Part shown: positions 52,260 through 61,726 of the stretch, in pieces
Position numbering within the stretch: the first letter of the stretch is position 1
How the letters are laid out: each line of letters opens with the position of its first letter
Program-made: the position numbers and the translations under genes
Source of the DNA: Rhizobium sp. BK316
Lineage (GTDB): Bacteria > Pseudomonadota > Alphaproteobacteria > Rhizobiales > Rhizobiaceae
Reading direction: 5' to 3'
Assembly (NCBI RefSeq): GCF_014193695.1
Contig: NZ_JACHZR010000004.1
Coordinates: forward strand, 1-64,000
Length of the DNA stretch: 64,000 nucleotides
The notes under the pieces: model-generated
Told to the model about the DNA's origin: nothing
The model's input: the letters and a program-made list of their open reading frames with translations, nothing else
Database searches by the model: none

Positions 52260-52273
52260 GAAGGACGTTCCCG

Positions 52274-53176
52274 ATGCCGCTTTTCCATGGCCTTTCCGCC
52301 TTTCCGATCACGCCGGCCGATGCCTCCGGCATCGTTGATACCGGCGCGCTCGCCACAGTGCTTGGCCGTATCCAGGTCGCGGGCGCCGATTCCATCGGCC
52401 TGCTCGGCAGCACCGGCGCTTACGCTTTCCTGTCGCGCGGAGAGCGGCGCCGGGCGGTGGATACGGCGATGTCTGCTGTCGGCGGCAAGATCCCCGTCAT
52501 CGTCGGCGTCGGGGCGCTCAGGACGGACGAGGCGCAGGCGCTCGCCAGAGATGCGCGGGAGCTCGGGGCGGACGGTCTTCTTCTGGCGCCGGTCTCCTAC
52601 ACGCCACTCACCGATGACGAGGTCTACGAGCATTTCGCCGCCGTGGCCGATGCCGGTCAGTTGCCGCTCTGCATCTACAACAATCCGGGCACGACGAAAT
52701 TCACCTTCAGCGCCGACCTGATCGCCCGGCTTTCCAAGCTCGGCACTGTCAAGGCGGTGAAAATGCCGCTGCCTGCCAATGGCGATTTCGCCGAGGAGAT
52801 CGCAAGTCTCCGGGCAGTGACGCCGGCGGATTTTGCGGGCGGCTACAGCGGCGACTGGGGTGCTGCAGATGCGCTGCTGGCGGGTGCCGACGGCTGGTAC
52901 AGCGTGGTTGCGGGCTTGCTGCCCGCCGAAGCGTTAAAGTTGACGCGGGCCGCGCAGGCGGGTGACACCAAGGAGGCGGGACGCATCAACGACGCCTTCG
53001 CGCCGCTCTGGGCGCTGTTCAGGGAATTCGGCAGTTTCCGCGTCATGTACACCATTGCCGATCTCCTCGGCCTTGGCCGGTTTGCGCCGCCGCGCCCGGT
53101 GCTCGGCCTTCCGGAACAGGCGCGCGGGCGGGTGCGCGAGGCGCTGGAGAGCCTGGGGGCGGCGGTCGGCCAGTAG
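52274..53176 (+). CDS. DapA-family aldolase (not a typical dihydrodipicolinate synthase)
   Basis: The 300-residue TIM-barrel protein has the Schiff-base Lys163 (VKAVKMPLP) and Tyr135 (YNNPGTT). The canonical GTTGE loop is GSTGAY here, and the Arg that binds the aspartate semialdehyde carboxylate in DapA (as in NVPSRTG) is replaced by Thr (NNPGTTK). So another keto-acid aldolase or hydratase activity is more likely than lysine synthesis. It is last in the exporter unit. Confidence 0.85.
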   Translation: MPLFHGLSAFPITPADASGIVDTGALATVLGRIQVAGADSIGLLGSTGAYAFLSRGERRRAVDTAMSAVGGKIPVIVGVGALRTDEAQALARDARELGADGLLLAPVSYTPLTDDEVYEHFAAVADAGQLPLCIYNNPGTTKFTFSADLIARLSKLGTVKAVKMPLPANGDFAEEIASLRAVTPADFAGGYSGDWGAADALLAGADGWYSVVAGLLPAEALKLTRAAQAGDTKEAGRINDAFAPLWALFREFGSFRVMYTIADLLGLGRFAPPRPVLGLPEQARGRVREALESLGAAVGQ

Positions 53177-53201
53177 AGCATTTCCGCTGCCGGAATTGCT
53201 C
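53175..53201. repeat. Miniature AGAGCATTTCC ... GGAATTGCTC repeat
   Basis: This 27-nt element has the ends of the repeat at 44488-44590 with the middle absent. It starts inside the stop codon of the DapA-family gene. Confidence 0.55.
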
Positions 53202-53233
53202 CGGTCAGCGCAGGGCTCGACTAAAGCCGCCGG

Positions 53234-53584
53234 CTAAGCCCGCAGGATCTTCTCCATCGCCTTTCCCCTGGCCAGTTCGTCGATCAGCTTGTCGAGGGTG
53301 CGGATCTCCCGCATGGTCGGCTCCTCGATCTCTTCGACGCGCACGCCACAGACGACACCAGATATCAGCGACCGGGAAGGGTTCATCGCCGGCGCCTGCG
53401 CGAAGAAATCCTCGAAACTGGTTTCCTGCGTCAGCTCATCGTCCAGACTCTCCGGGCTGTGCCCCGTCAGCCAGCAGATGATCTCGTGGAACTCCGCTTT
53501 GGTGCGGCCCTTCTTCTCGGCCTTGGCGATATAATGGGGGTAAACGCTTGCGACGCTGATCGAATAGATACGATGCTTCGTCAT
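53234..53584 (-). CDS. DUF2200 family protein, copy 2
   Basis: The 116-residue protein is a close relative (105 of 116 residues identical) of the one at 17079-17429, with the same length and the same strong GGAGGAGGC ribosome site next to the ATG. Function is unknown. It lies between the DapA-family gene and an exported MBL hydrolase, a different setting from copy 1. Most changes are conservative (for example Val/Ile, Asp/Glu), so both are probably functional. Confidence 0.87.
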   Translation of the reverse strand: MTKHRIYSISVASVYPHYIAKAEKKGRTKAEFHEIICWLTGHSPESLDDELTQETSFEDFFAQAPAMNPSRSLISGVVCGVRVEEIEEPTMREIRTLDKLIDELARGKAMEKILRA

Positions 53585-53646
53585 GCCTCCTCCTGACGTC
53601 GCGCATCTCGCGACGGCGCGGACAGCTTTCCCGTTGCGCGATCTTT

Positions 53647-54612
53647 TCAGACGCCATGATAGACGAGGCGCGTGAACAATTCAGGGGTGACGAGGAACTG
53701 CCCCCATTTCGCATCGAACTCGGCTGTCGGCTTTGCGGCAATGATCTCGTCGATCGGCTTTCCGGCTGCTTTCAGTTTGGCGACGTTCCCGCGGATATCG
53801 ACCAGCATCGTCCTGTATTCGGAGAGTTCCGATTTGTTGCTGACGGGATGGCCGTGACCGGGGATGACGATCGTGTCGTTGGCGACATTGGCCAGGATGT
53901 CCTCGACCGCCTTGATCAGTCCGTCGATCCCGCCGCCGGTCGAATAGTCGATGAACGGATAGATGCCGTACCAATAGAGGTCTCCGGCGTGGACGATGTT
54001 CGCTTCACCGAAGGTGACGGAGATGTCGCCATCGGTGTGAGCATTCGGATGATGCTTCAGCATCAGGGTGGATTTGTCGAGCTTTAGGGACATCTCGTCA
54101 CCGACGGTTTCCGACGGCACGGCGGCGAGCGGCGGTCGCGGGAATTCGTAATCCCAGTCTTCGACCCTCACGACCGACATCAGGTGTTTGCTGGTGTTTT
54201 CATGCGCCAGAATGGCCGCGCCCTCGGCGTTCAGCCATGCGTTTCCATCCGTATGATCGAAATGCCAGTGGGTGTTGATGAGATGACTGATCGGCTGTTT
54301 GCCAAGTCGGGCCAGGGCTTCGAGTATCCGCGGCCGGGACGCGGTGATGCCGCCATCGATGAGAACCTTTCCGTCCGCCCCCGTCAGGACGGCGATGTTT
54401 CCGCCCGATCCTTCAAGGACCGATACGCCGGCCCTTGCCTTATGGACCTTGATCGGGTCCTTGGCGGCAGCGTCGCGGATCAGGTCGACGATGCCCTGCG
54501 CCTTCGCGAATACCTGTCTCGGGGTAAGCCAGCCTCCCGATACGGCGAATGTCGAGGCGGCCATGCAGCAGAGACAAAACCCGCGACGGGAAAGTCTGAA
54601 ATCCTGGGTCAT
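53647..54612 (-). CDS. Tat-exported metallo-beta-lactamase fold hydrolase
   Basis: The 321-residue protein has a twin-arginine signal (LSRRGFCLCCMAASTFAVSGGWL), then a metallo-beta-lactamase domain: NTHWHFDHTDGN is the HxHxDH zinc site, AHTDGDISVTF and IPGHGHPV supply the other ligands. It is likely periplasmic. Relatives include class B enzymes, SoxH-like and quinoprotein-relay proteins; a beta-lactamase role cannot be claimed. It is followed 40 bp upstream by a small secreted protein gene. Confidence 0.9.
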   Translation of the reverse strand: MTQDFRLSRRGFCLCCMAASTFAVSGGWLTPRQVFAKAQGIVDLIRDAAAKDPIKVHKARAGVSVLEGSGGNIAVLTGADGKVLIDGGITASRPRILEALARLGKQPISHLINTHWHFDHTDGNAWLNAEGAAILAHENTSKHLMSVVRVEDWDYEFPRPPLAAVPSETVGDEMSLKLDKSTLMLKHHPNAHTDGDISVTFGEANIVHAGDLYWYGIYPFIDYSTGGGIDGLIKAVEDILANVANDTIVIPGHGHPVSNKSELSEYRTMLVDIRGNVAKLKAAGKPIDEIIAAKPTAEFDAKWGQFLVTPELFTRLVYHGV

Positions 54613-54652
54613 TTGGCAGGTCCTTTCCGGAATGGCGGCGGGGCTGCAGGGG

Positions 54653-55042
54653 TCAGGATGAAGACGCTTCCCCGCCTGGGGTGATGATTTCGGGATGCGT
54701 GGAGCACATGCCGTAGAGCAGGCGATTGCACGGTTTGAGCGTGCTGTTTTTCTTGATCAGCTTGATAGACGAAAAAGCGGAGCCGGCGATGGGAACGATC
54801 TGGCCGTCATCGTCGCGCCTGGGGGCCGCAGATGCCCCATCAGATCGTTGTTCCCCTCGCATGATAAACCCCGGACGGAAGCTCTCAATGCAGTTGCGCG
54901 AATGTACAATATCAGAAAATTGCGCGCAATCATCCGCGCCTTCGCGGATGCCGTTGTTTCGGGAGAGCGCAGAAGCCGGATTTGGCGACACGGCGGTCGT
55001 GGCGAGGCCAAGCAAGAAAACAAGCTTCGATGCGTAGGTCAT
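54653..55042 (-). CDS. Small secreted cysteine-containing protein
   Basis: The 129-residue protein has a signal peptide (LVFLLGLATTAVSPNPASA) and GGGAGG before the ATG. The mature part holds four cysteines (DDCAQFSDIVHSRNC, then KPCNRLLYGMC), which could form two disulfides in the periplasm. No family is recognised. It lies 30 bp from the lipoprotein hydrolase gene and 40 bp from the MBL gene, all on the same strand, so they may be one unit. Confidence 0.65.
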   Translation of the reverse strand: MTYASKLVFLLGLATTAVSPNPASALSRNNGIREGADDCAQFSDIVHSRNCIESFRPGFIMRGEQRSDGASAAPRRDDDGQIVPIAGSAFSSIKLIKKNSTLKPCNRLLYGMCSTHPEIITPGGEASSS

Positions 55043-55072
55043 TCTTCGTGGCCTCCCTTACGGGTCTACGAC

Positions 55073-56365
55073 CTAATACGAAATTTTCCCATCGACGATC
55101 GGCTGCAGCCCCGAGGAAAGTTGCTGTTTCAACACCTGTTTCGCATCATTGCTGATGATCGACATCGGAGCGACGACGGCGATCCTTGCTGCCGATCCCG
55201 CGAGGTCGGCCGTTCGAACGGCTGCCATGCCCACCTGATCTGCAAGCGAGGCCTTTCCGGTGTCCATGGATTGTCCCGCCAGCCGCCGCCCGAGCAACTG
55301 AACCATGTCCCTGTTATCGGCAAAGGTATTGTGGCCCAGCGCGTCGTCCGCTTTGACGGCGCTCGTATCGATGACCGTCACTCCGAGCTTATCCAGGTCC
55401 GCGGCGTAAGGTGTCGAATCGAAGCCGCCGACGCGCGTGACGCCGCCGGAGAGCCATTGCGAAACCTGCAGCGCCTTATCCCTTGTCGACGAGAAGATCG
55501 TGAAATGCGGGCGTTGCGGCCCCATCTCGATCATCTGCCGGCGAAAGACATCGATATCGATGTCGGGCGAGGCCAGGATAACGTTCTTTACTTTGGCCGG
55601 GATCGTCTTGTTGCGCATGGCAACACCACGCAATGCCTCGGCGGTCAGCCAGGATCCCATGGAATGAGCGAGAATCGTCACTTCGCCGACGTCAGGGCTC
55701 TTGGCAGCCTGCAGGATCAGATCCTCCAGCGCCCGCCGTGAGAAATTCGTACTCTCCTTGTCGTAGAGATAGTCGAAGACATTGGCGCGCGAGGGCCAGG
55801 TGAAGAGGATCGGCGTAGCATCCGTTCCGGAATCATGGGTGATCTGCGCGAAGCGAAAGACCGCATCGGCGTAGGTGTTGTTGAAGCCGTGCACGAAAAT
55901 GACGACCTGCCGCCTGGCGTTGCGGTTCTTGTTGAACCATTCAAAGATTCTGCGTTCCGATGCCATCTCGCCGACGTCAAGGACGGCGAACTCCTTTTCG
56001 GGATCGGCCGGCACATGCGAAGGCCATTGCACCTCGCCGACTTTGCGGTTTCGATCCGGAGGAATGGAAACGACGATATCGTTGAGGGAAATCGCCGTGC
56101 CCCGCTCGCCGGAGTAAAGTTCGCCCGGCTTGTCGGTCGGCTGGCGCGTCGTTGCCACCAGCATGTCCACCGTGCTCGTGCCTGGACCGGCGGTCGCGAG
56201 TGGCTGGAGAACATTCTCCAGCCGTCCCGCACATCCTCCCAATACCGAGAGAGCCATCAGGACTGAAAGGCACGATCGCTTGACAGCGAAGGAGGTCGAT
56301 TCGCGCGGCAAGCTGGCAATCAGACAGCGACTGTCGGCAAAGGCTGTTCGTCGAACCTGTGGCAT
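55073..56365 (-). CDS. DUF900-type alpha/beta hydrolase lipoprotein
   Basis: The protein has up to 430 residues; a lipobox LSVLGGC near residue 44 follows a hydrophobic stretch, so the true start may be an internal Met or Val nearer to it. The DUF900 core shows IFVHGFNNTYADA (oxyanion strand), LAHSMGSWLTAEAL (nucleophile Ser) and SPDIDIDVFRRQM (acid). It is probably anchored to a membrane facing the periplasm. A cytosolic relative is at 44640-45767. The substrate is unknown. Confidence 0.82.
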   Translation of the reverse strand: MPQVRRTAFADSRCLIASLPRESTSFAVKRSCLSVLMALSVLGGCAGRLENVLQPLATAGPGTSTVDMLVATTRQPTDKPGELYSGERGTAISLNDIVVSIPPDRNRKVGEVQWPSHVPADPEKEFAVLDVGEMASERRIFEWFNKNRNARRQVVIFVHGFNNTYADAVFRFAQITHDSGTDATPILFTWPSRANVFDYLYDKESTNFSRRALEDLILQAAKSPDVGEVTILAHSMGSWLTAEALRGVAMRNKTIPAKVKNVILASPDIDIDVFRRQMIEMGPQRPHFTIFSSTRDKALQVSQWLSGGVTRVGGFDSTPYAADLDKLGVTVIDTSAVKADDALGHNTFADNRDMVQLLGRRLAGQSMDTGKASLADQVGMAAVRTADLAGSAARIAVVAPMSIISNDAKQVLKQQLSSGLQPIVDGKISY

Positions 56366-56425
56366 TCGTTCATCTCGTCAGTGGGACATGGCCCGCCCGG
56401 AATGATCCGGGCGGGCCTGATGTTG

Positions 56426-59400
56426 TCAGGCCTCGCGGGGTATTCGAAACCAGGCAACATAGAGAGCCGGCAGGAAGAGCAGCGTCAGGACCGTACCGAC
56501 GACAATGCCGCCCATCATCGCGTAGGCCATCGGCCCCCAGAAGATTTCCCTGGAGATCGGGATCAGCGCGAGGGTCGCTGCAGCCGCCGTCAGCATGATC
56601 GGGCGCATTCGGTGCTCCGTCGCTTCGATGACGGCCTGCCAGGGTGGCACGCCCTCGCTTCGAAGGTGCTCGATCTGGACGATGAGGATCACCGAGTTGC
56701 GGATCAGGATGCCGATCAGCGCCAGGACGCCGAGGATTGCGACGAAGCCCATGGGCGAATTGCTGAAGAGCAGCGCCGCGACAACGCCGATCAGCGCGGT
56801 GGGGGCAACGGCGAAGACCAGGAAGAGCCTGCTGAAACTCTGCAGCTGGATCATCAGGATCGTCGCCATGGTAAACAGCATCAGCGGTGCGACTGCCACG
56901 ATCGGCCCCTGCGCCTTGGCGCTTTCCTCGACCGAACCGCCATCGACGATCTTGTAGCCGGTCGGAAGGCCCTTGCGGAACTCGTCGACTTTCGGCTTCA
57001 ACTCGGTGACGATCGTCGCCGGCTGGGTCGGTCCCACCACCGCAGCCTTGATGGTGACGGTCGGTATGCGTGTGCGCCGCCAGATCGTCGGCTGCTCCAG
57101 TTCGTAGTGGAAATTCGCAACCGCCGACAGAGGAACCGAGTTGCCGTTGGAGCCGGCAAGCAGAAGGTTCTGCAGCGTCTCGATCGAGCCTCGCTCCGAG
57201 GTCTCAGCCCGGCCGATCACGTCGACGAGATAGATGTCGTCGCGGATCTGCGTGGCCGCCGATCCCTCGACGATGCTGTTGAGCGCCGTGGCAATATCCT
57301 GCGACGAGACGCCCAGCTGCCGTGCTTTGTCCTGAAGCACATCCACCTTGACCACGCGCGAAGGCTCGTTCCAGTCGTAGGTCATGTTTGACAGCAGCGG
57401 ATGCTCTCCGACGATGCCGGCAAGCTGGTGGGAGAGATCACGGACCTTCTTGATGTCAGGCCCGCTGACGCGATATTGCACGGGCTTGCCGACCGGCGGG
57501 CCGATGTCGAGCAGCTTCACGAAGGCGTCGGTGCCGGGGAAAGTCTTCGTCAGATAGGCCTGCAGTTCTTCCTTGACCTTGTCGCGGACGTCGAGCCCCT
57601 TGGTGACGATCACGGTCTGGCCGAAGGAGACGTCGGGCGTCTGCACGTCGAAGGACAGGATGAAGCGGGGAGCGCCCTGGCCGACATAGGTCGTCCAGTG
57701 GTCGATATCCTTGTTGCCGGCCAGCATCTCGCTTTCGAACTTCGCCATCTGCTTGTTCGTCTCGGAAATCGAGCTGTTCTGCGGCAGGTTCCAGTCCACG
57801 ATCAGTTCGGGCCGGTCGGAGGAGGGGAAGAACTGCTGCTGCACCAGGCTCATGCCGCCGATGGAGACGGCAAACACCGCCACCGTCGCGCCGATGGTAA
57901 TCCAGCGCCAGCGCAAGGCCAGGCCGAGGAGCCAGGCGAAGATCCGCGCGAAGCGACCCTTCTGCTCGTGATGCGATTTCATGGTCTTCGGCAGGATGGA
58001 CACGCCGAGCAGCGGTGTGAACAGGACCGCAACGACCCATGACACCAGGAGCGAGACGGCAATGACCACGAAAAGGGTGAAGGTGAACTCGCCGGCGGCG
58101 CTGGAGTTGAGGCCGACTGGGATGAAGCCCGCGACCGTCACCAGCGTACCCGTCAGCATCGGGAAGGCGGTCGAGGTATAGACGTATGTCGCAGCCTTCC
58201 GGAGATCGTCGCCGACCTCCAGGCGGGCCACCATCATTTCCACGGCAATCATCGCGTCATCGACCAGAAGGCCAAGGGCTATGATCAGTGCGCCCAACGA
58301 GATACGCTGCATCGAAATGCCGGTATAGGCCATGACGAGGAAGGTGATCGCCAGCACCAGCGGAATGGAGATGGCAACCACGAGCCCTGCGCGGACGCCG
58401 AGACTGATGAAGCTGATCGCAAGCACGATGACGATCGCCTCGAACAGTGCTCGCGTGAAGCCCGACACGGCCTCATCCACGACGGCGGGCTGATCGGAAA
58501 CACGCTCGACGTCGACGCCAACAGGAAGGTCTGCCGTGACCTGCTCGATCTCCTTGTCGAGCGCTTCGCCGAATTCCAGCAGATTTGCGCCGGTCTTCAT
58601 GCCGATCGCAAGCCCGATCGCCGGCTGGCCGTTATAGCGGAACAGCGCCGAGGGCGGATCGACATAGCCGCGCTTGATCGTGGCGATATCGGTCAGCGGA
58701 AAGAAGCGGTCGTTGACGCGAAGATTGATCGATTTCAGGCTCTCCTCCGACGTGAACTGGCCGCTCACCCGCAAGGCGATGCGCTCGGGACCGGCATCGA
58801 CGAAGCCCGATTGCGTGACGGCATTCTGCGCCTGCAGCGTTTCGATCACGGATTGCTGGTTGAGCCCTAGGGCGGCGATCTTGCGCGTCGAGAATTCGAG
58901 ATAGATGGCCTCGTCCTGCGCGCCGATAATGTCCACCTTGCCGACATTTGGAACCGTCAGCACTTTGGCGCGCGCGTCCTCGACGAGATCGCGAAGCTGG
59001 CGCTGCGTGAGCCCGTCGCTCGTAAAGGCGTAGATATTGCCGAAGACGTCGCCGAAACGATCGTTGAAGAACGGCCCGATGACGCCGCTCGGGAAATCGC
59101 CCTTGATGTCGCCGATCATGTTGCGCACGCGCATCCAGATGGCGTTGACATCCCTAGCCTTGGTCGTCGGCAGGAGTTCGACGAAGATCGTCGTCTGGCC
59201 GGCAACCGTCTCGCTCTTGGTGTAATCGAGCGATTCAAGCTCTTCGAGTTTCTTTTCGACGCGGTCGGTGACCTGCTTCGTCACTTCCTCGGCGGATGCT
59301 CCAGGCCACTGCACCTGGATGATCATGGTCTTGATGGTGAAGTTCGGGTCTTCCTCGCGGCCGAGGCTGATATAGGAAAAGGCGCCGGCCAGAATGAAGA

Positions 59401-59467
59401 CGATCATGAAGTACCAGACGAGCGAACGGTGTTCGAGCGCCCAGTCGGACAAGTTGAATTTTTTCAC
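56426..59467 (-). CDS. RND family efflux permease
   Basis: The 1013-residue inner-membrane pump has an early periplasmic loop with IIQVQWPGASAEEVTKQVTDRVEKKLEELE, the AcrB-type porter motif, and repeated membrane blocks such as GALIIALGLLVDDAMIAVEMM with the proton-relay acids. It exchanges protons for drugs, solvents or metals, and needs an adaptor and an outer-membrane channel. Two adaptor genes lie directly upstream in the same unit (13 bp gap), but no outer-membrane factor gene is here, so it must use one from elsewhere. Confidence 0.95.
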   Translation of the reverse strand: MKKFNLSDWALEHRSLVWYFMIVFILAGAFSYISLGREEDPNFTIKTMIIQVQWPGASAEEVTKQVTDRVEKKLEELESLDYTKSETVAGQTTIFVELLPTTKARDVNAIWMRVRNMIGDIKGDFPSGVIGPFFNDRFGDVFGNIYAFTSDGLTQRQLRDLVEDARAKVLTVPNVGKVDIIGAQDEAIYLEFSTRKIAALGLNQQSVIETLQAQNAVTQSGFVDAGPERIALRVSGQFTSEESLKSINLRVNDRFFPLTDIATIKRGYVDPPSALFRYNGQPAIGLAIGMKTGANLLEFGEALDKEIEQVTADLPVGVDVERVSDQPAVVDEAVSGFTRALFEAIVIVLAISFISLGVRAGLVVAISIPLVLAITFLVMAYTGISMQRISLGALIIALGLLVDDAMIAVEMMVARLEVGDDLRKAATYVYTSTAFPMLTGTLVTVAGFIPVGLNSSAAGEFTFTLFVVIAVSLLVSWVVAVLFTPLLGVSILPKTMKSHHEQKGRFARIFAWLLGLALRWRWITIGATVAVFAVSIGGMSLVQQQFFPSSDRPELIVDWNLPQNSSISETNKQMAKFESEMLAGNKDIDHWTTYVGQGAPRFILSFDVQTPDVSFGQTVIVTKGLDVRDKVKEELQAYLTKTFPGTDAFVKLLDIGPPVGKPVQYRVSGPDIKKVRDLSHQLAGIVGEHPLLSNMTYDWNEPSRVVKVDVLQDKARQLGVSSQDIATALNSIVEGSAATQIRDDIYLVDVIGRAETSERGSIETLQNLLLAGSNGNSVPLSAVANFHYELEQPTIWRRTRIPTVTIKAAVVGPTQPATIVTELKPKVDEFRKGLPTGYKIVDGGSVEESAKAQGPIVAVAPLMLFTMATILMIQLQSFSRLFLVFAVAPTALIGVVAALLFSNSPMGFVAILGVLALIGILIRNSVILIVQIEHLRSEGVPPWQAVIEATEHRMRPIMLTAAAATLALIPISREIFWGPMAYAMMGGIVVGTVLTLLFLPALYVAWFRIPREA

Positions 59468-59479
59468 GGAGACTATTCC

Positions 59480-60550
59480 TCAGTCTATTCTGACGGCCTG
59501 GCCATCGACGAGTTTGTGAACGCCGGCAACGACGATCCGATCGCCCGGGCTGACGCCCTCGGCGATGCGAACGGAGCCTCCCTCGACGATCTCTCCGTCG
59601 ATCCTGATCGGGCGGATGGAAACCTTGGCGGCGGCGGTATCGACCACCCAGACATTGGGCTTTCCGTCCTTCGTCAGGATGGAGGAGGAGGGCAGCAGGA
59701 TCGTCGGCTGCGCGTTAACGGTTGCGGTTGCCGTTACGACCGAGCCCAGGCGAAAGGCTGGCGGGGGATCGATGAGCGTAATCTTTGTGCGTCGCGTGCG
59801 CGTCGTGGCTTCTGCTTCCGGCGCAATTTCCCTGACCGTACCGCTGGTGCGGATGGTCGGGTCGAGTTGGAGGGCGACGTCGAAGGGCGAGCCCACCTTG
59901 AGGCCGTCGAAGCTTGCGACGGGGATGTCGATCACCGCATCGCTCTGTTCGGGGCGGGCGATGGTGACGATGCTCTGGCCGGCGGCCACGACCTGGCCCA
60001 CTTCGGCCGAAGTCGCCGTCACGACGCCGTCGAATTCCGCCCGGAGCTGGGCATATCCGAGCTGCTCTTCGGCCTTGTCGAGATTGGCCTGCGCCTTGGC
60101 GACCGCGGCGATGGCGCTCTTGCGCCCGAGCTCGGCCTCTTCGTAGGCCGCTTCGGTTCCCGACCGGCTCTGGAGCAGGGATCGCTGACGTTCTTCGGTG
60201 GAGGCGGCATTCGTCAACTGCGCCTGGGCGTTCGAAAGTTCGGACTGCGAACTCTTGACTGCAAGCTCCAGCGCCAGCGGATCGATGGCGGCAACGACAT
60301 CGCCCTTCTTGACGACATCGCCGACGCTGACCTTGCGCGCGATGATCCGTCCGAGGACGCGGAACGCAAGCTGCGTCTCGATCCTGGCCTCGACCGTGCC
60401 CGGCAGGGTCAGCGCGGAGGCTGCGGTCGATTTGACGACGACGGAAAGGACGGGACGCGGCGGCTCGTTATGGGCTTCCGCCTGCTTCTGGCAGGAGGTC
60501 AGCAGCAATGATCCGAGGATCGCAAGGCCGGCTGTGATACGGATATTCAT
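59480..60550 (-). CDS. RND efflux periplasmic adaptor, lipoprotein (second in operon)
   Basis: The 356-residue membrane fusion protein has a lipobox (GSLLLTSC) in the signal region. It has the lipoyl half (VSVGDVVKKGDVVAAIDPLALEL), a coiled-coil hairpin rich in Ala and Glu, and the barrel domain (DAVIDIPVASFDGLKVGSPFDVAL). It bridges pump and outer-membrane channel. Its start overlaps the first adaptor stop by 4 nt, and the pump follows by 12 bp. Confidence 0.92.
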   Translation of the reverse strand: MNIRITAGLAILGSLLLTSCQKQAEAHNEPPRPVLSVVVKSTAASALTLPGTVEARIETQLAFRVLGRIIARKVSVGDVVKKGDVVAAIDPLALELAVKSSQSELSNAQAQLTNAASTEERQRSLLQSRSGTEAAYEEAELGRKSAIAAVAKAQANLDKAEEQLGYAQLRAEFDGVVTATSAEVGQVVAAGQSIVTIARPEQSDAVIDIPVASFDGLKVGSPFDVALQLDPTIRTSGTVREIAPEAEATTRTRRTKITLIDPPPAFRLGSVVTATATVNAQPTILLPSSSILTKDGKPNVWVVDTAAAKVSIRPIRIDGEIVEGGSVRIAEGVSPGDRIVVAGVHKLVDGQAVRID

Positions 60551-61623
60551 TCTGCGGCTTCCTTGTCATAGGTGACGACCTCGCCCGGTCGCAGGAACTT
60601 CGTGCCGTCGACGACGACGATATCTCCGGGAGAGACGCCCGCGCGCACCGCAAAACGGCCGGTTTCATAATCGGAGACATCGACCGGGTGGAGCGACACG
60701 CTCGACGAGGCGGGGTCGACGATCCAGACGGCCGGCTGGCCGCTCTTGGAGGCCATGGCCGACCACGGCAATTCGATGGCGTCCTGCGCCGTGGAGCGGA
60801 AAGAGCCGACGACGGGAGCGCCGAGCTGCATGTCCGGCGTTGCTTCGAGACCCACCTTGACCCTGATCGTTCCGGTCGACGGATCGATCGTCGGCGAGAT
60901 CTCGCGCACGGAAGCTTCTATCTTGCGGGACGGCGCCGAAAGGGGGCTGACGGCGACCGTGTTTTCGAGGTTGCGGCCGAGGTAAAGCGACTCGAAGACA
61001 TTGAAGACGGCGTCACGCGGCCCGTCATGCGCAAGCGTGAAGATGAGCTGCGCCGCCTGGGCGACCTGGCCGACTTCGGCGTTTCTGGCGGTGATGACGC
61101 CATCGGCATCGGCGCGCAGTTCCGTGTAGGAGAGGGCGTCCTGCGCCGTATCCAATTGCGCCTGCGCCAGTTTCACGCTGCCCTGAGCCGTCTGCAGCGT
61201 TTCCTGGGCCTGATCGAGTGCGGCGCGGGTCGCAACCTGCGTCCTGAAGAGGTTCTGCTGCCGGTCGAAGGCGAGCTGCGCCTGCGTCTGCTGGGCAATG
61301 GCCGACTGCAGGTTTGCCGTGGCGACGCCGAGATCGGCCTTCTGCTCTTCGGCGTCCATGCGCGCAAGCACCTGTCCGGCCTTCACCGACGAGCCGACAT
61401 CGACGAAACGCTCGACGATGCGCCCGCTGACCCTGAAGGACAGGTCGCTTTCGACGCGGGCGCTGACCTCGCCGGTGATGGCGTTGTTTTCGACTGTTGG
61501 CGTGACCTTGGCCACGACGGCTTCGACATTTTTCGGCTTTGCCTCACTCGCGCTCTGCTTTTCGCATGAGGCAAGCGCGACTGCGCTGACGCCCAGCCAG
61601 GCGGCAACAAGGACAGTTTTCAT
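60547..61623 (-). CDS. RND efflux periplasmic adaptor, lipoprotein (first in operon)
   Basis: The 358-residue membrane fusion protein has a signal with lipobox VALASC, the lipoyl half (VDVGSSVKAGQVLARMDAEEQK), a coiled coil with IAQQTQAQLAFDRQQNLF, and a barrel (DAVFNVFESLYLGRNL). Two different adaptors before one pump gene suggest a hetero-adaptor complex, as in some MdtABC- or TriABC-like systems. It is divergent from a TetR gene, with a palindrome between. Confidence 0.92.
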   Translation of the reverse strand: MKTVLVAAWLGVSAVALASCEKQSASEAKPKNVEAVVAKVTPTVENNAITGEVSARVESDLSFRVSGRIVERFVDVGSSVKAGQVLARMDAEEQKADLGVATANLQSAIAQQTQAQLAFDRQQNLFRTQVATRAALDQAQETLQTAQGSVKLAQAQLDTAQDALSYTELRADADGVITARNAEVGQVAQAAQLIFTLAHDGPRDAVFNVFESLYLGRNLENTVAVSPLSAPSRKIEASVREISPTIDPSTGTIRVKVGLEATPDMQLGAPVVGSFRSTAQDAIELPWSAMASKSGQPAVWIVDPASSSVSLHPVDVSDYETGRFAVRAGVSPGDIVVVDGTKFLRPGEVVTYDKEAAE

Positions 61624-61660
61624 GATTTACCTCTTGCATCGGTTCGGCTGACGAATAATG

Positions 61661-61680
61661 TTGACTAACCCATCAGTCAA
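61661..61680. promoter_or_regulatory. Probable TetR operator for the RND operon
   Basis: TTGACT (61661-61666) and AGTCAA (61675-61680) are reverse complements across 8 nt. The site lies between the first adaptor start (61623) and the tetR start (61727). A TTGAC motif follows at 61692, so a second weaker half-site is possible. Confidence 0.6.
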
Positions 61681-61726
61681 TGAAAATTTCTTGACGACTG
61701 ACAACAAAAAACGCTCAAGGTGAGGC

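Noticed and set aside
52274..53176. Dihydrodipicolinate synthase for lysine synthesis
   Set aside because: The Arg that binds the substrate carboxylate and the GTTGE loop are not conserved, so a different aldolase is more likely.
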